Shown here piece by piece: positions 1 to 7,075 of a stretch of 64,000 nt of DNA. Origin of the DNA: Deinococcus aquiradiocola (GTDB lineage Bacteria; Deinococcota; Deinococci; Deinococcales; Deinococcaceae); assembly GCF_014646915.1 (NCBI RefSeq), contig NZ_BMOE01000015.1, forward strand, positions 1-64,000, in the 5' to 3' direction. A program made the position numbers and the translations under genes. Positions within the stretch are counted from its first letter, which is position 1. The number at the start of each line of letters is the position of its first letter. The notes under the pieces are model-generated. The model ran no database searches. It had not been told where the DNA came from and saw only the letters and a list, made by a program, of their open reading frames with translations.

Positions 1-572
1 ACGACTTCGACGAGGTCGGCTTTGGCTTCGTCGGCGCCGGCGACGTCCGCGAAGCTGACCTTCACCTGCCCTTCCGAGTGCACTGTCGCCTTGCTCCGCC
101 CGAACTGGGCGGCGCCGCCGCCCTGCTGCGCGCCGCGCATGCTGCGCCACAGGACGGCCAGGATGAGGCCCGCCAGGATGAGGGGCAGCACGGAGTTCAG
201 CCAGTCGAAGGTGCTGCCACTCCCGATGACGCGCACGGGAACGCCCGCCGCGCGCAGGGACGTGAGCGTCTGCGCGTCGGGCGGGAGGACCACGAAGCGG
301 TGCTGGCCGTCCTGCAGGGTGACGTTGGCGCTCCCGTCGCCCTGCAGGGTGAGGCCCGTGACCTTCCCGGCCTTGACGTCCTCGAAGAAGGTGCTGGCAG
401 CGTACGTGCCGGGCGCGAGCGTGCCCTGCTGCTGCTGCGCCTGGGCCTGCGCGGTCTTGGCGGGCGTGGGCTGCAGGCTCGCGCCGGACGCTCCGCCCAG
501 GGTGAGGGTCAGACCGAGCAGCAGGCCGGGAAGTCGTCGGCGATGCGGAGCTGAGACGGGCGCTGGACGCAT
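1..572 (-). CDS. ftsH: ATP-dependent zinc metalloprotease FtsH, N-terminal part (runs off left edge)
   Basis: This is the first ~190 residues of a membrane-anchored AAA+ zinc protease that degrades damaged membrane proteins and some regulators. The ATPase and HEXXH protease domains lie outside the window. Visible are an N-terminal hydrophobic helix (residues 14-27), a Gln/Ala-rich linker, a ~70-residue extracytoplasmic region, a second helix (124-142) and the family signature FADVAGADEAKADL (174-187) that opens the AAA domain. The ATG at 572 follows GGGAGG by 11 bases. An ATG seven bases further upstream is out of frame. Identification rests on the signature and two-helix layout. Confidence 0.93.
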   Translation of the reverse strand, partial: MRPAPVSAPHRRRLPGLLLGLTLTLGGASGASLQPTPAKTAQAQAQQQQGTLAPGTYAASTFFEDVKAGKVTGLTLQGDGSANVTLQDGQHRFVVLPPDAQTLTSLRAAGVPVRVIGSGSTFDWLNSVLPLILAGLILAVLWRSMRGAQQGGGAAQFGRSKATVHSEGQVKVSFADVAGADEAKADLVEV

Positions 573-738
573 GGGTCATGCTACCTCCCGTCGTGCCGGA
601 CTGTGGCGCCGGGCGTACCATTTCACGCCCGCGTGCCGGGGGAACGGGGGCACTCATGGGTGCGGGATGGGAGGCGGCGCAAGACGGCAGGGAGCGCGGT
701 TCAGGTTTGCGTCAGATGCCTGAGGCTATTGTGTGGGC

Positions 739-1233
739 ATGCGTACTGCACTCCTGATCGGAAGTCTCGCCCTCGGGCTGAGCGCCTGCACCGTCTCCGT
801 GCGCCCCAACCTGGCGCTCAGCTCCTCCGGGTCGAACCTGATCACGGCCCTGCAGCCGGACCGTGGCGAGGGCGCCACCTACGCGGTCGGCAGCACCATC
901 CGCTTCCAGCTGACCACGCGGACCGCCGGGTACGTGACGCTCGTGAGCCTCGACCCGAACGGGAACAGCAACGTCATCGTGCGCAGCGCGTACGTGAACG
1001 CCGGGACGACGGTGTTCCCGCGCGCTCAGGACGGTGCGGGCAGCTTCAGTGTCGCGCCGCCGCGCGGGCTGCAGCGCGTGCGTGCCCTGTTCACGCGCGC
1101 TCAGCCGGGCACGGACCTGTACTTCCAGGGCAGTTACGACCAGAACCGCTGGAACGACGCGACGAGCGCGTACGTGCAGGGCTACTCGCCCGCCGACCGT
1201 GACGTGCAGGAGACCTTCTTCTACATTCGCTGA
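739..1233 (+). CDS. DUF4384-type lipoprotein
   Basis: Predicted exported lipoprotein of about 164 residues. A short hydrophobic signal ends in the lipobox LSAC with Cys17 as the lipidation site. The rest is a single beta-rich domain resembling DUF4384 proteins (VGSTIRFQLTTRTAGYVTL, then GTTVFP and a C-terminal FFYIR), which in Deinococcus are often S-layer or envelope associated; the function is unknown. The ATG at 739 sits 6-7 bases after a TATTGT box, suggesting a leaderless message; an in-frame GTG at 733 is the alternative. A long perfect hairpin follows the stop codon. Confidence 0.75.
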   Translation: MRTALLIGSLALGLSACTVSVRPNLALSSSGSNLITALQPDRGEGATYAVGSTIRFQLTTRTAGYVTLVSLDPNGNSNVIVRSAYVNAGTTVFPRAQDGAGSFSVAPPRGLQRVRALFTRAQPGTDLYFQGSYDQNRWNDATSAYVQGYSPADRDVQETFFYIR

Positions 1234-1237
1234 CCGC

Positions 1238-1290
1238 GACATGGGAAGGCCGGGCCGCCCTCCTGCTGGGCGGCCCGGCCTTCCCATGTC
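1238..1290. terminator. 23-bp perfect hairpin after lipoprotein gene
   Basis: Perfect inverted repeat with arms 1238-1260 and 1268-1290 and a 7-base loop, beginning four bases after the stop codon. No T tract follows, so it may act as a rho-independent-like terminator in a GC-rich genome or as a 3'-end stabiliser. It lies between two co-oriented genes. Confidence 0.6.
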
Positions 1291-1361
1291 GCCGCGCGCC
1301 CGTGTAGAGCACTGCGACGGGACCGACCTTCTCCGGGCGGACGGGACGGTATTCTGGACGC

Positions 1362-2066
1362 ATGAGCAAACCCGCTGCCCCCAAGTTACCCACCCTGGTC
1401 GCGCAGGCCAGAGGTGGCCGGGTCGTGCGGACCGCGTTCGTCGACGCCGAAACCCTCGACCGTCGTCAGCTGCAGGACGACGAGGTCCGCCACCACATCG
1501 CCGGAGGGTACCCGGACGCGCGCCGCGTCGTCCTGACCCTCTACCCCGCGCACATCCCGGACGTGGACGCGGGCGTCACCGTGTTCCGCGTGCTGCCGCA
1601 GACGGCCGGGTGGGACGCGCAGGACTTCGCCGTGGCCCTGCGGTCCCTGAACCTGCCGGAAGAGACGCTCGGCGAGGTGCGCGAGGAGCGCGGCGCGTTC
1701 CTGATCGCCGCGACCGGCAGGGCCGTCAAGGCGCTCGCGGACGTGACGACCCTCGCGGGCCGCGAGGTGGACGTTGAGGAGATCGGCGCGGCCGCCGGGA
1801 AGGGCAGCAAGACGCGCGAGGTGGTCGTGCCGAGCATGCGGGCCGACGTGGTGGGCGCCAAGGGCTTCGGCGTGAGCCGCGCGTACTTCCAGCAGGGTGT
1901 CGAGGCGGGCAAGGTGCGCCTCAACGGTCAGCCCGCACGGGCGAGCAGCGACATCCGGGAGGGGGACAGCCTGTCCGCCGAGGGCCTGGGCCGCATCGAT
2001 TTCAAACGCGTCCTGAACGAGACGCGGCGCGGGAACTTCAAGGTGGAACTCGAGGTGCACCGGTGA
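1362..2066 (+). CDS. S4-domain RNA-binding protein (YlmH-like)
   Basis: Protein of 234 residues resembling the YlmH/photosystem-II S4 family. The N-terminal two thirds form the family's pre-S4 region (including VVLTLYPAHIPDV and the FRVLPQ segment). A C-terminal S4 RNA-binding domain covers roughly residues 160-225 (VSRAYFQQGVEAGKVRLNG, then IREGDSLSAEGLGRIDF). YlmH relatives bind ribosomal or nucleic-acid targets and in Gram-positives sit near division genes. Here the next gene, zapE, starts 19 bases after the stop. TATTCT (1350-1355) lies six bases before the ATG, typical of leaderless genes here. Confidence 0.85.
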   Translation: MSKPAAPKLPTLVAQARGGRVVRTAFVDAETLDRRQLQDDEVRHHIAGGYPDARRVVLTLYPAHIPDVDAGVTVFRVLPQTAGWDAQDFAVALRSLNLPEETLGEVREERGAFLIAATGRAVKALADVTTLAGREVDVEEIGAAAGKGSKTREVVVPSMRADVVGAKGFGVSRAYFQQGVEAGKVRLNGQPARASSDIREGDSLSAEGLGRIDFKRVLNETRRGNFKVELEVHR

Positions 2067-2085
2067 GCGCCCGCCCGGACCGCGA

Positions 2086-3141
2086 GTGACGGTCACGTCC
2101 GCCGCGCCCGGCATCGACCTGACCGCCCGCCACCCGGAACTCGATCCGGGCAGCCTGATGTCGGCCCTCACGCCCGGACGCCGCTTCCGAGACGTGAGGT
2201 TCGGCAGTTACCTCCCGAACCCCGAGTACCCGCCACAGGCGGAAGCGCAGGTGACGCTGCGGGACTTCGTGGAGGGCCTGCAGGTCGCGCCGGACGCGCC
2301 GAGCGGCCTGAAGCGCCTCTTCGGACGGCGTGCCGTGCCTGCCGAGGGCCGGGGCGTGTACCTCGACGGGGGCTTCGGGGTCGGCAAGACGCACCTGCTC
2401 GCCTCCGCGTACCATGCGGCGAGTGGGCGCGGCCTGAGCGCGGCGTTCATGAGCTTCCAGGACCTGATGTACCTGATCGGCGCGCTCGGCATGCCGCGCG
2501 CGCTGGACGCCATGCGCGGCGTGAACCTGCTGTGCGTGGACGAGTTCGAGCTGGACGACCCCGGCAACACGCACATGGCGAACACCTTCCTGGGCGAGCT
2601 GATGCCGGGCGGCCTGAACGTCATCGCGACGTCCAACACCGAACCCGGACGGCTCGGCGAGGGGCGCTTCAATGCCCGCGATTTCGAACGGCAGATTCAG
2701 GCCATCGCGGGACGATTCCGGAACCTGCGCCTGGACGGCCCCGACTACCGGCAGCGTGGCAGCACGCCCGAGCAGAACCTCACGGACGCCGAGTACGGCG
2801 CGTGGCGTGCCCGTCAGGAGGCGGGGACGCTCGCGGAACTGCCGTACCCGGCGCTGCAGGGCGTGCTGCTCAGCGTGCACCCTGCCCGCTTCGGGCAGCT
2901 GCTGGAGGGCGTGGAGGCGGTGGGGCTGCGTGGCCTGACGCCCATGCCGAGCCAGAACGACGCGCTGCGCTTCGTGCATTTCGTGGACAAGGTGTATGAC
3001 CTGGGCGGGCACGCGGCCTTCACGGGCGCGCCGCTGGAGTCGCTGTTCGACGAGACGTACCGGCACGGGGCCTTCGCGAAGAAGTACGCGCGCTGCCTGT
3101 CGCGCCTGTCGGAACTGCTGCGCGAGGCCCGCGCCGCGTAG
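2086..3141 (+). CDS. zapE: Cell division protein ZapE (AFG1-family ATPase)
   Basis: Single-domain P-loop ATPase of 351 residues from the AFG1/ZapE family. Walker A is GGFGVGKTH (Lys101) and Walker B LLCVDEFELDD (Asp152-Glu153), followed by the family block on removing N-type substrates (VIATSNTEPGRLGEGRF) and the RFQIQ-like arginine region. ZapE associates with FtsZ and modulates the Z-ring in proteobacteria; mitochondrial AFG1 relatives act in protein quality control. Translation probably starts at GTG 2086, 19 bases after the S4 gene, so the two are likely cotranscribed. The gene ends against a convergent terminator hairpin. Confidence 0.9.
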   Translation: MTVTSAAPGIDLTARHPELDPGSLMSALTPGRRFRDVRFGSYLPNPEYPPQAEAQVTLRDFVEGLQVAPDAPSGLKRLFGRRAVPAEGRGVYLDGGFGVGKTHLLASAYHAASGRGLSAAFMSFQDLMYLIGALGMPRALDAMRGVNLLCVDEFELDDPGNTHMANTFLGELMPGGLNVIATSNTEPGRLGEGRFNARDFERQIQAIAGRFRNLRLDGPDYRQRGSTPEQNLTDAEYGAWRARQEAGTLAELPYPALQGVLLSVHPARFGQLLEGVEAVGLRGLTPMPSQNDALRFVHFVDKVYDLGGHAAFTGAPLESLFDETYRHGAFAKKYARCLSRLSELLREARAA

Positions 3142-3163
3142 GCAGGTCAGGCCGGAACGAACG

Positions 3164-3200
3164 CAGGGGCGCCGCGGCCGGATGACCGCTGGCGCCCCTG
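3164..3200. terminator. Bidirectional hairpin between zapE and QueF-like gene
   Basis: Inverted repeat CAGGGGCGCC (3164-3173) / GGCGCCCCTG (3191-3200) with a 17-base loop, lying between two convergent genes. No strong T tract. Confidence 0.55.
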
Positions 3201-3217
3201 TGTGTTCCCGGCGTGTC

Positions 3218-3613
3218 CTACGGCAGGTCGGCCGGTTCCGCGTGGACGCGCACCCGCTGGCGTTGCCGCAGGCCCGCCACGGCGAAGTTCAGTTCCACGT
3301 CCACCGGCACGCGCAGCACGGCGGCCGCTTCCAGCGCGACCGTCTGCGCGAGCAGTTCGTTGTCCCGGACGACGCTGTGCGCCACGAAGCCCGGCAGGTA
3401 CGCGTCCAGCGCGAACAGTTCCAGGAACCACGCTCCGGCGGTGTACGTGATGCTCAGGGTGCTGCCGGGGCCGGGGTTGTGGCTGTACGGGCAGAGTTCC
3501 GGCACGTCCAGCAGGTGTTCCTGCCACGTCCGCAGCTGCGGGTACGGGTTCGCGATGACCTTCAGGGCAGGCCGGGCCGCGCCGTGGCCGGGGTGGGCGG
3601 CGGGGTCAGTCAT
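3218..3613 (-). CDS. QueF-like T-fold protein with altered active site
   Basis: Tunnelling-fold protein of 131 residues that aligns by eye with the nitrile reductase QueF (preQ0 to preQ1 in queuosine synthesis). The catalytic cysteine is present in LCPYSHNPG (Cys41), and the glutamate region is FLELFALDAYL (Glu65). Two hallmarks are changed: the Asp that normally follows Cys by seven residues is Gly48, and the canonical ESKSLK-LY motif is degenerate. The gene overlaps the upstream queuosine-precursor transporter gene by 8 bases, so a role in 7-deazaguanine salvage or modification is inferred; it may not be a standard nitrile reductase. Confidence 0.65.
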   Translation of the reverse strand: MTDPAAHPGHGAARPALKVIANPYPQLRTWQEHLLDVPELCPYSHNPGPGSTLSITYTAGAWFLELFALDAYLPGFVAHSVVRDNELLAQTVALEAAAVLRVPVDVELNFAVAGLRQRQRVRVHAEPADLP

Positions 3614-4190
3614 GCACGGCGGTCGGGACGATGCGGTCGTGGCCGCGCATCCGGAAGGCCAGCAGGGCCGCGATGAGGTACTTGACGACGATGTCCGCGA
3701 AGATGATCTGGAAGATCATGTTCCAGCTCATGTCGCCCAGGAACGCGAGGAGCGTGAATACCACGCTGTCGAGCGGCACGCTGACGGCGTTGCTGCTCAG
3801 CACGCGCACCCACCACGAGCGGTGCAGGAGCCGCTGGTACACGCCGGTGTCCGCGAGTTCCCCCACCAGGACCGCCAGGAACGACGCGCCGATGAAGCGC
3901 CACGGCGTGCCGGTGAAGTACGCGGCGAGGGTATTTACCAGCAGCGCGAGCGCGATGGCGACGTACACGGCGCGCAGGCCGTGGCGGTGGATGCGGTCGC
4001 GGAGCGTGAACACGGCCGCGAAGAAGATCGTGCCGACGCTCAGCTGCCCGTACAGCGGCAGCGCGATGAAGCGGTTGAGGGTCAGGTTGGCGAGCAGGAT
4101 GCTCAGGACGTACAGGGCGGTCAAGACGTAGCGGGCCGTGTCGTGGGACGCGGCAGTCCGGACCGGCTGAGGGCCGGTGGGTGCGTTCAT
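3606..4190 (-). CDS. Queuosine precursor transporter (YhhQ/VUT family)
   Basis: Integral membrane protein of 194 residues with about six hydrophobic helices, matching the YhhQ/VUT family that imports preQ0/preQ1-type queuosine precursors. Characteristic segments are LTALYVLSILLANLTLNRFI near the N-terminus, the FIGASFLAVLVGELADTGVYQ helix and the C-terminal NMIFQIIFADIVVKYLIA. GGAGG precedes the ATG at 4190. The downstream QueF-like gene starts inside this gene's last codons, so they are translationally coupled. The family assignment is strong; the substrate is inferred from the family and the neighbour. Confidence 0.85.
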   Translation of the reverse strand: MNAPTGPQPVRTAASHDTARYVLTALYVLSILLANLTLNRFIALPLYGQLSVGTIFFAAVFTLRDRIHRHGLRAVYVAIALALLVNTLAAYFTGTPWRFIGASFLAVLVGELADTGVYQRLLHRSWWVRVLSSNAVSVPLDSVVFTLLAFLGDMSWNMIFQIIFADIVVKYLIAALLAFRMRGHDRIVPTAVHD

Positions 4191-4294
4191 GGTGCCTCCA
4201 GCGCCGCGACAGGACAGGTCACGGGCGATCGAGGTTCCAGGGTAGCATTCCCGGCCCCGTCCCGTCAGTGTGACGCCGCTCTTCCCGGCGGGGG

Positions 4295-4765
4295 TCAGCG
4301 GCCCCAGCGGAGGATGCCGCGCCCCTGCTGCTGCGTGCTGGCGCGGGCGGCCATCTGCTCCTGGTACGTGCGGATGGCGGTCATGAGCCAGTCGGGCGCG
4401 TCTCCCCCGGCGGCGAGTTCGTCGAGGCTGATCCAGTTCATGGCCTGAATGATGCCCGCCTGCGGGTTGGGGACGCCGGAGTTGTACGTCGTGCCGAAGA
4501 TGAGGTTCAGGACGACGCCGCCGTCCGTGAGGCGCAGGGTGTGGCTCCCCACCAGCACGAGTTCCCCGACGGACAGGCCCATCTGGGAGAGGAGTTTGCG
4601 GCGCAGGTGCAGTTCGGCGACGCCGCCGCCCACCTCGCCGACCAGCGCGGCGCCCGGCAGGCCGTAGGGGCCGCTCGGCAGCGTGGACGTCGCCTGCCGG
4701 ACCACCAGGTAGGTGCCGTGATGCTGGACCAGCGCGTAGAAGCCGATGTGGTAGGGCGTGGACAT
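4295..4765 (-). CDS. Nudix-fold protein with degenerate Nudix box
   Basis: Protein of 156 residues with the Nudix fold layout: an N-terminal beta strand (HIGFYALVQHHGTYLVV), WGLPG-like PYGLPGAALV, then a helix where the Nudix box should be. The box would read GX5EX7REUXEEXGU, but the sequence is GEVGGGVAELHLRRKLLSQ followed by MGL, so the catalytic RE and EE pairs are replaced by RK and SQ. It is therefore probably not a normal Nudix hydrolase and may bind a nucleotide or act as a sensor. A TACCAT box lies nine bases before the ATG. Confidence 0.7.
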   Translation of the reverse strand: MSTPYHIGFYALVQHHGTYLVVRQATSTLPSGPYGLPGAALVGEVGGGVAELHLRRKLLSQMGLSVGELVLVGSHTLRLTDGGVVLNLIFGTTYNSGVPNPQAGIIQAMNWISLDELAAGGDAPDWLMTAIRTYQEQMAARASTQQQGRGILRWGR

Positions 4766-4889
4766 GCTCGGCCCATGGTAACGCAGGGGGCGGGTGTGAG
4801 ATATCCGTTTTTCTACACCCCCCCCAGCAGGGCGAAGCGCACCGGCGGGCGGGCGGCCCGGCCCGGTGGTCGCCGGACAGCCCGGCGGG

Positions 4890-5573
4890 TCAGGGGCGGG
4901 CGCTGCGGTCGATGGGCGGCGTGCCGAGCGGGGCGGCGTTCAGGGTGCGCGCGAGGTCCAGAAAGGACCGGTCGTGCGCGGGGCTGCTCCACGAGGGGCT
5001 CTGCACCAGCAGGACCGCTTCCACGTCACGGGCGGGCGGCAGGTCGGGGCGGCGCTCCAGCCGGACGCGGTCGTGCAGGGGGGCGGGCAGGGCGGCATGC
5101 ACCTCGGCGCGCGTGCGGTCCAGGTCGTGCCCTTCCGTGACGAGCAGCCCCTCGTGCCATTCGGGGTAGCGGGCCGTGTACGTCCCGATCAGGTCGGCGT
5201 GCAGCGCGAGGCCCGCCCAGTTGCCGGGCCGCCAGCGGGCGGGGTCGCCACTGCTGCTGTACAGGTCGTGGTGACTGTCGACGTTCAGGACGTCGCGGCC
5301 CGGGTACAGGTGCAGCCACTCGCGCGCCTGCGCGTGACTGAGCGTCACGAAGGCCGGGACGCCCGCGTACGCGCGCAGGGCCTCCCAGCCGGGGTACAGC
5401 GGGTAGTCGTCCTGCAGCGCGTCCCAGCCCGCACCGGGACCGCCGCGCCGCTCGGCGCGCTCCTGCCAGCGGCGAACGCGGTCGTGCTCACGGTCCGGCG
5501 TGCCCCAGATGGGCGCGTCGAACACGTACTCCGCGCAGCCGCTCCACGCGTCCCAGTCGACGGACAGCAGCAT
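4890..5573 (-). CDS. Conserved unknown, UPF0489/arginase-like predicted metal hydrolase
   Basis: Protein of 227 residues without signal peptide or membrane helix. Two acidic motifs stand out: SVDWDAW at residues 4-10 and LNVDSHHDLY near residue 96. Aspartate/histidine pairs of this type (SxDxD and DxHxDL) are the metal-binding motifs of arginase-fold enzymes and of the uncharacterised UPF0489 family, which suggests a binuclear-metal hydrolase of unknown substrate. This is inference from motifs only. The start codon abuts the stop of the upstream secreted-protein gene, so the two form an operon. Confidence 0.6.
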   Translation of the reverse strand: MLLSVDWDAWSGCAEYVFDAPIWGTPDREHDRVRRWQERAERRGGPGAGWDALQDDYPLYPGWEALRAYAGVPAFVTLSHAQAREWLHLYPGRDVLNVDSHHDLYSSSGDPARWRPGNWAGLALHADLIGTYTARYPEWHEGLLVTEGHDLDRTRAEVHAALPAPLHDRVRLERRPDLPPARDVEAVLLVQSPSWSSPAHDRSFLDLARTLNAAPLGTPPIDRSARP

Positions 5574-6770
5574 TCAGCGCGGGTACAGGTCACGGAAGGA
5601 CGCTCCGGCGGGGTTCGCGAGGGCGCGGAGCTTCGCGTACGGCACGGTGACGACCTCGGCGCAGACGAGCGCGACGTGCGGCAGGAAGTTCGGCCACACG
5701 GCCAGCCCGGCCCGCGTGAGGTACAGCTCGTACGGGAGGGGGTCGCCCGCGCGGCCCTCGGCGGACGCGAGCAGGTCGCGGCAGTCGGCGGTGTCCCCGC
5801 CGGAGGGGTACGCGGCGAGGTACAGCGCCTGGAGTTTCGGGGCGTTCAGGGCGGGCCAGACCGCGCCGGGCTGCGCGGCGAGCGCGACGGGCCTGCCGGT
5901 GCGGGCGGAGAGCGTCACGCCGCTCGTGTAGGCGTCCGGGTGCGCGCCGCCACAGAAGTACTGCGCGTCCTCGTGCAGCGACACCAGCGACGCGCTCTGC
6001 CACGACAGCGTCCCGCTGCCCGTGAAGTCCGTGCCGTTCTGCAGGTTCGTGCCGTACCCGCCGCGGCAGTCGAAGGCCGACGTGACGAGCTTCAGCTGCA
6101 GGTCCTGCAGCGCGGCGTTCAGCGCGGCACTTCCGCCCTGGACGCGCGGGTACGTGACGCCCGTCAGGGGTTCCTTCAGGCCGCCCGTCACCTTCTGCCA
6201 CGGCCGGTCGAGTTTCAGGAAGGTGTACGGGTCGCCGGAACGGAGGTTCAGCAGGCCCGGCGAGGACGGCAGCGCGAGCGGCACGCGCGCCGCGTCCACG
6301 CGGTTCAGGGTGACGGGCAGGCGCGTGCGGCCGTCCGGGCTGCGCCACTGCCCACGCAGGCCCGTGCCGTCCGCCGAGAGGTCCAGACAGCCGCGCGCCA
6401 CCTGCCCGTCCCCGGTGAACACGGCCTCCACCGCCGCCAGCGCGTACACGGCCGTGCGGTTGGTGGGGCGTCCGCGCGTGAGGGCGATGTCCAGCCCATA
6501 CCGGTCGTAACTGTAGCGGTCCGGGTGCTCGCTCAGCTGCTCTCCCCCGCCGCGCGTGAGTTCCAGCGTGACGCGCTGCGTGCCGAGCGTGCCGCGGTAC
6601 ACGCCGACCGTCACGCCCTGCGGGAGGGCCGTGGCTTCCACCGCGCCGCACTGCGCGTACAGGGCGCGCCGGGCCGCGGCGTCCGCGTCACCGTCCGGGC
6701 CAGTGGTCTGGGCTTGGGCGGACAGCAGGGCGGTGAGGCCCAGCAGGGCCAGCAGGGAGGGAAGGCGCAT
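5574..6770 (-). CDS. Secreted DUF3298-like protein
   Basis: Exported protein of 398 residues with a signal peptide (MRLPSLLALLGLTALLSAQA). The C-terminal half resembles the DUF3298/RsiV-PdaC type domain, with SLHEDAQYFCGGAHPDAYTS and a TGRPVAL segment; this fold is found in anti-sigma RsiV and in peptidoglycan deacetylase accessory regions. Several cysteines may form disulphides outside the membrane. TACACT (6777-6782) lies six bases before the ATG, consistent with a leaderless message. The next gene starts immediately after the stop. Function unknown. Confidence 0.7.
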   Translation of the reverse strand: MRLPSLLALLGLTALLSAQAQTTGPDGDADAAARRALYAQCGAVEATALPQGVTVGVYRGTLGTQRVTLELTRGGGEQLSEHPDRYSYDRYGLDIALTRGRPTNRTAVYALAAVEAVFTGDGQVARGCLDLSADGTGLRGQWRSPDGRTRLPVTLNRVDAARVPLALPSSPGLLNLRSGDPYTFLKLDRPWQKVTGGLKEPLTGVTYPRVQGGSAALNAALQDLQLKLVTSAFDCRGGYGTNLQNGTDFTGSGTLSWQSASLVSLHEDAQYFCGGAHPDAYTSGVTLSARTGRPVALAAQPGAVWPALNAPKLQALYLAAYPSGGDTADCRDLLASAEGRAGDPLPYELYLTRAGLAVWPNFLPHVALVCAEVVTVPYAKLRALANPAGASFRDLYPR

Positions 6771-6850
6771 ACCCCGAGTGTAGATCAGGGAAACGGGAGC
6801 GGGCAGGTGAGGCCTGCGCCGTCACCCGCCCGCTCCGTCCCGGCAGGTCA

Positions 6851-7075
6851 TACGGTTTTGATCCGGTTCCAGGGATGCCGGAAACAGCACCGACATCCCT
6901 TCTTGGGCAGAACGGACGCCCTACAGGACGCCTGCCCGCTTCTTGGGCAAAACAGCGCCCATGACTGGGACAGCTCCGCAGGAGAGGACGCCTGCCCGCT
7001 TCCACCTCCTCAAAACCGTACTTGTTGGTGCTTGCTTCGCTCGGCTGAACTTCCAAAGTTCAGCTCAAAACCGTA
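6851..7075. mobile_element. TIR-bounded small element, long copy (225 bp)
   Basis: Non-coding element with 11-bp perfect terminal inverted repeats TACGGTTTTGA (6851-6861) and TCAAAACCGTA (7065-7075), flanked on both sides by TCA. The right TCA is the rimO stop codon read on the minus strand. Inside are an imperfect hairpin (GGGATG near 6881 with CATCCC near 6895-6900), a third copy of TCAAAACCGTA near 7011-7021, and a 9-bp stem GCTGAACTT-CCA-AAGTTCAGC near 7044-7064. A ~100-bp middle module, absent from the other copy, carries two copies of a GGACGCCTGCCCGCTTC string. It has no ORF and resembles a MITE. Confidence 0.75.
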
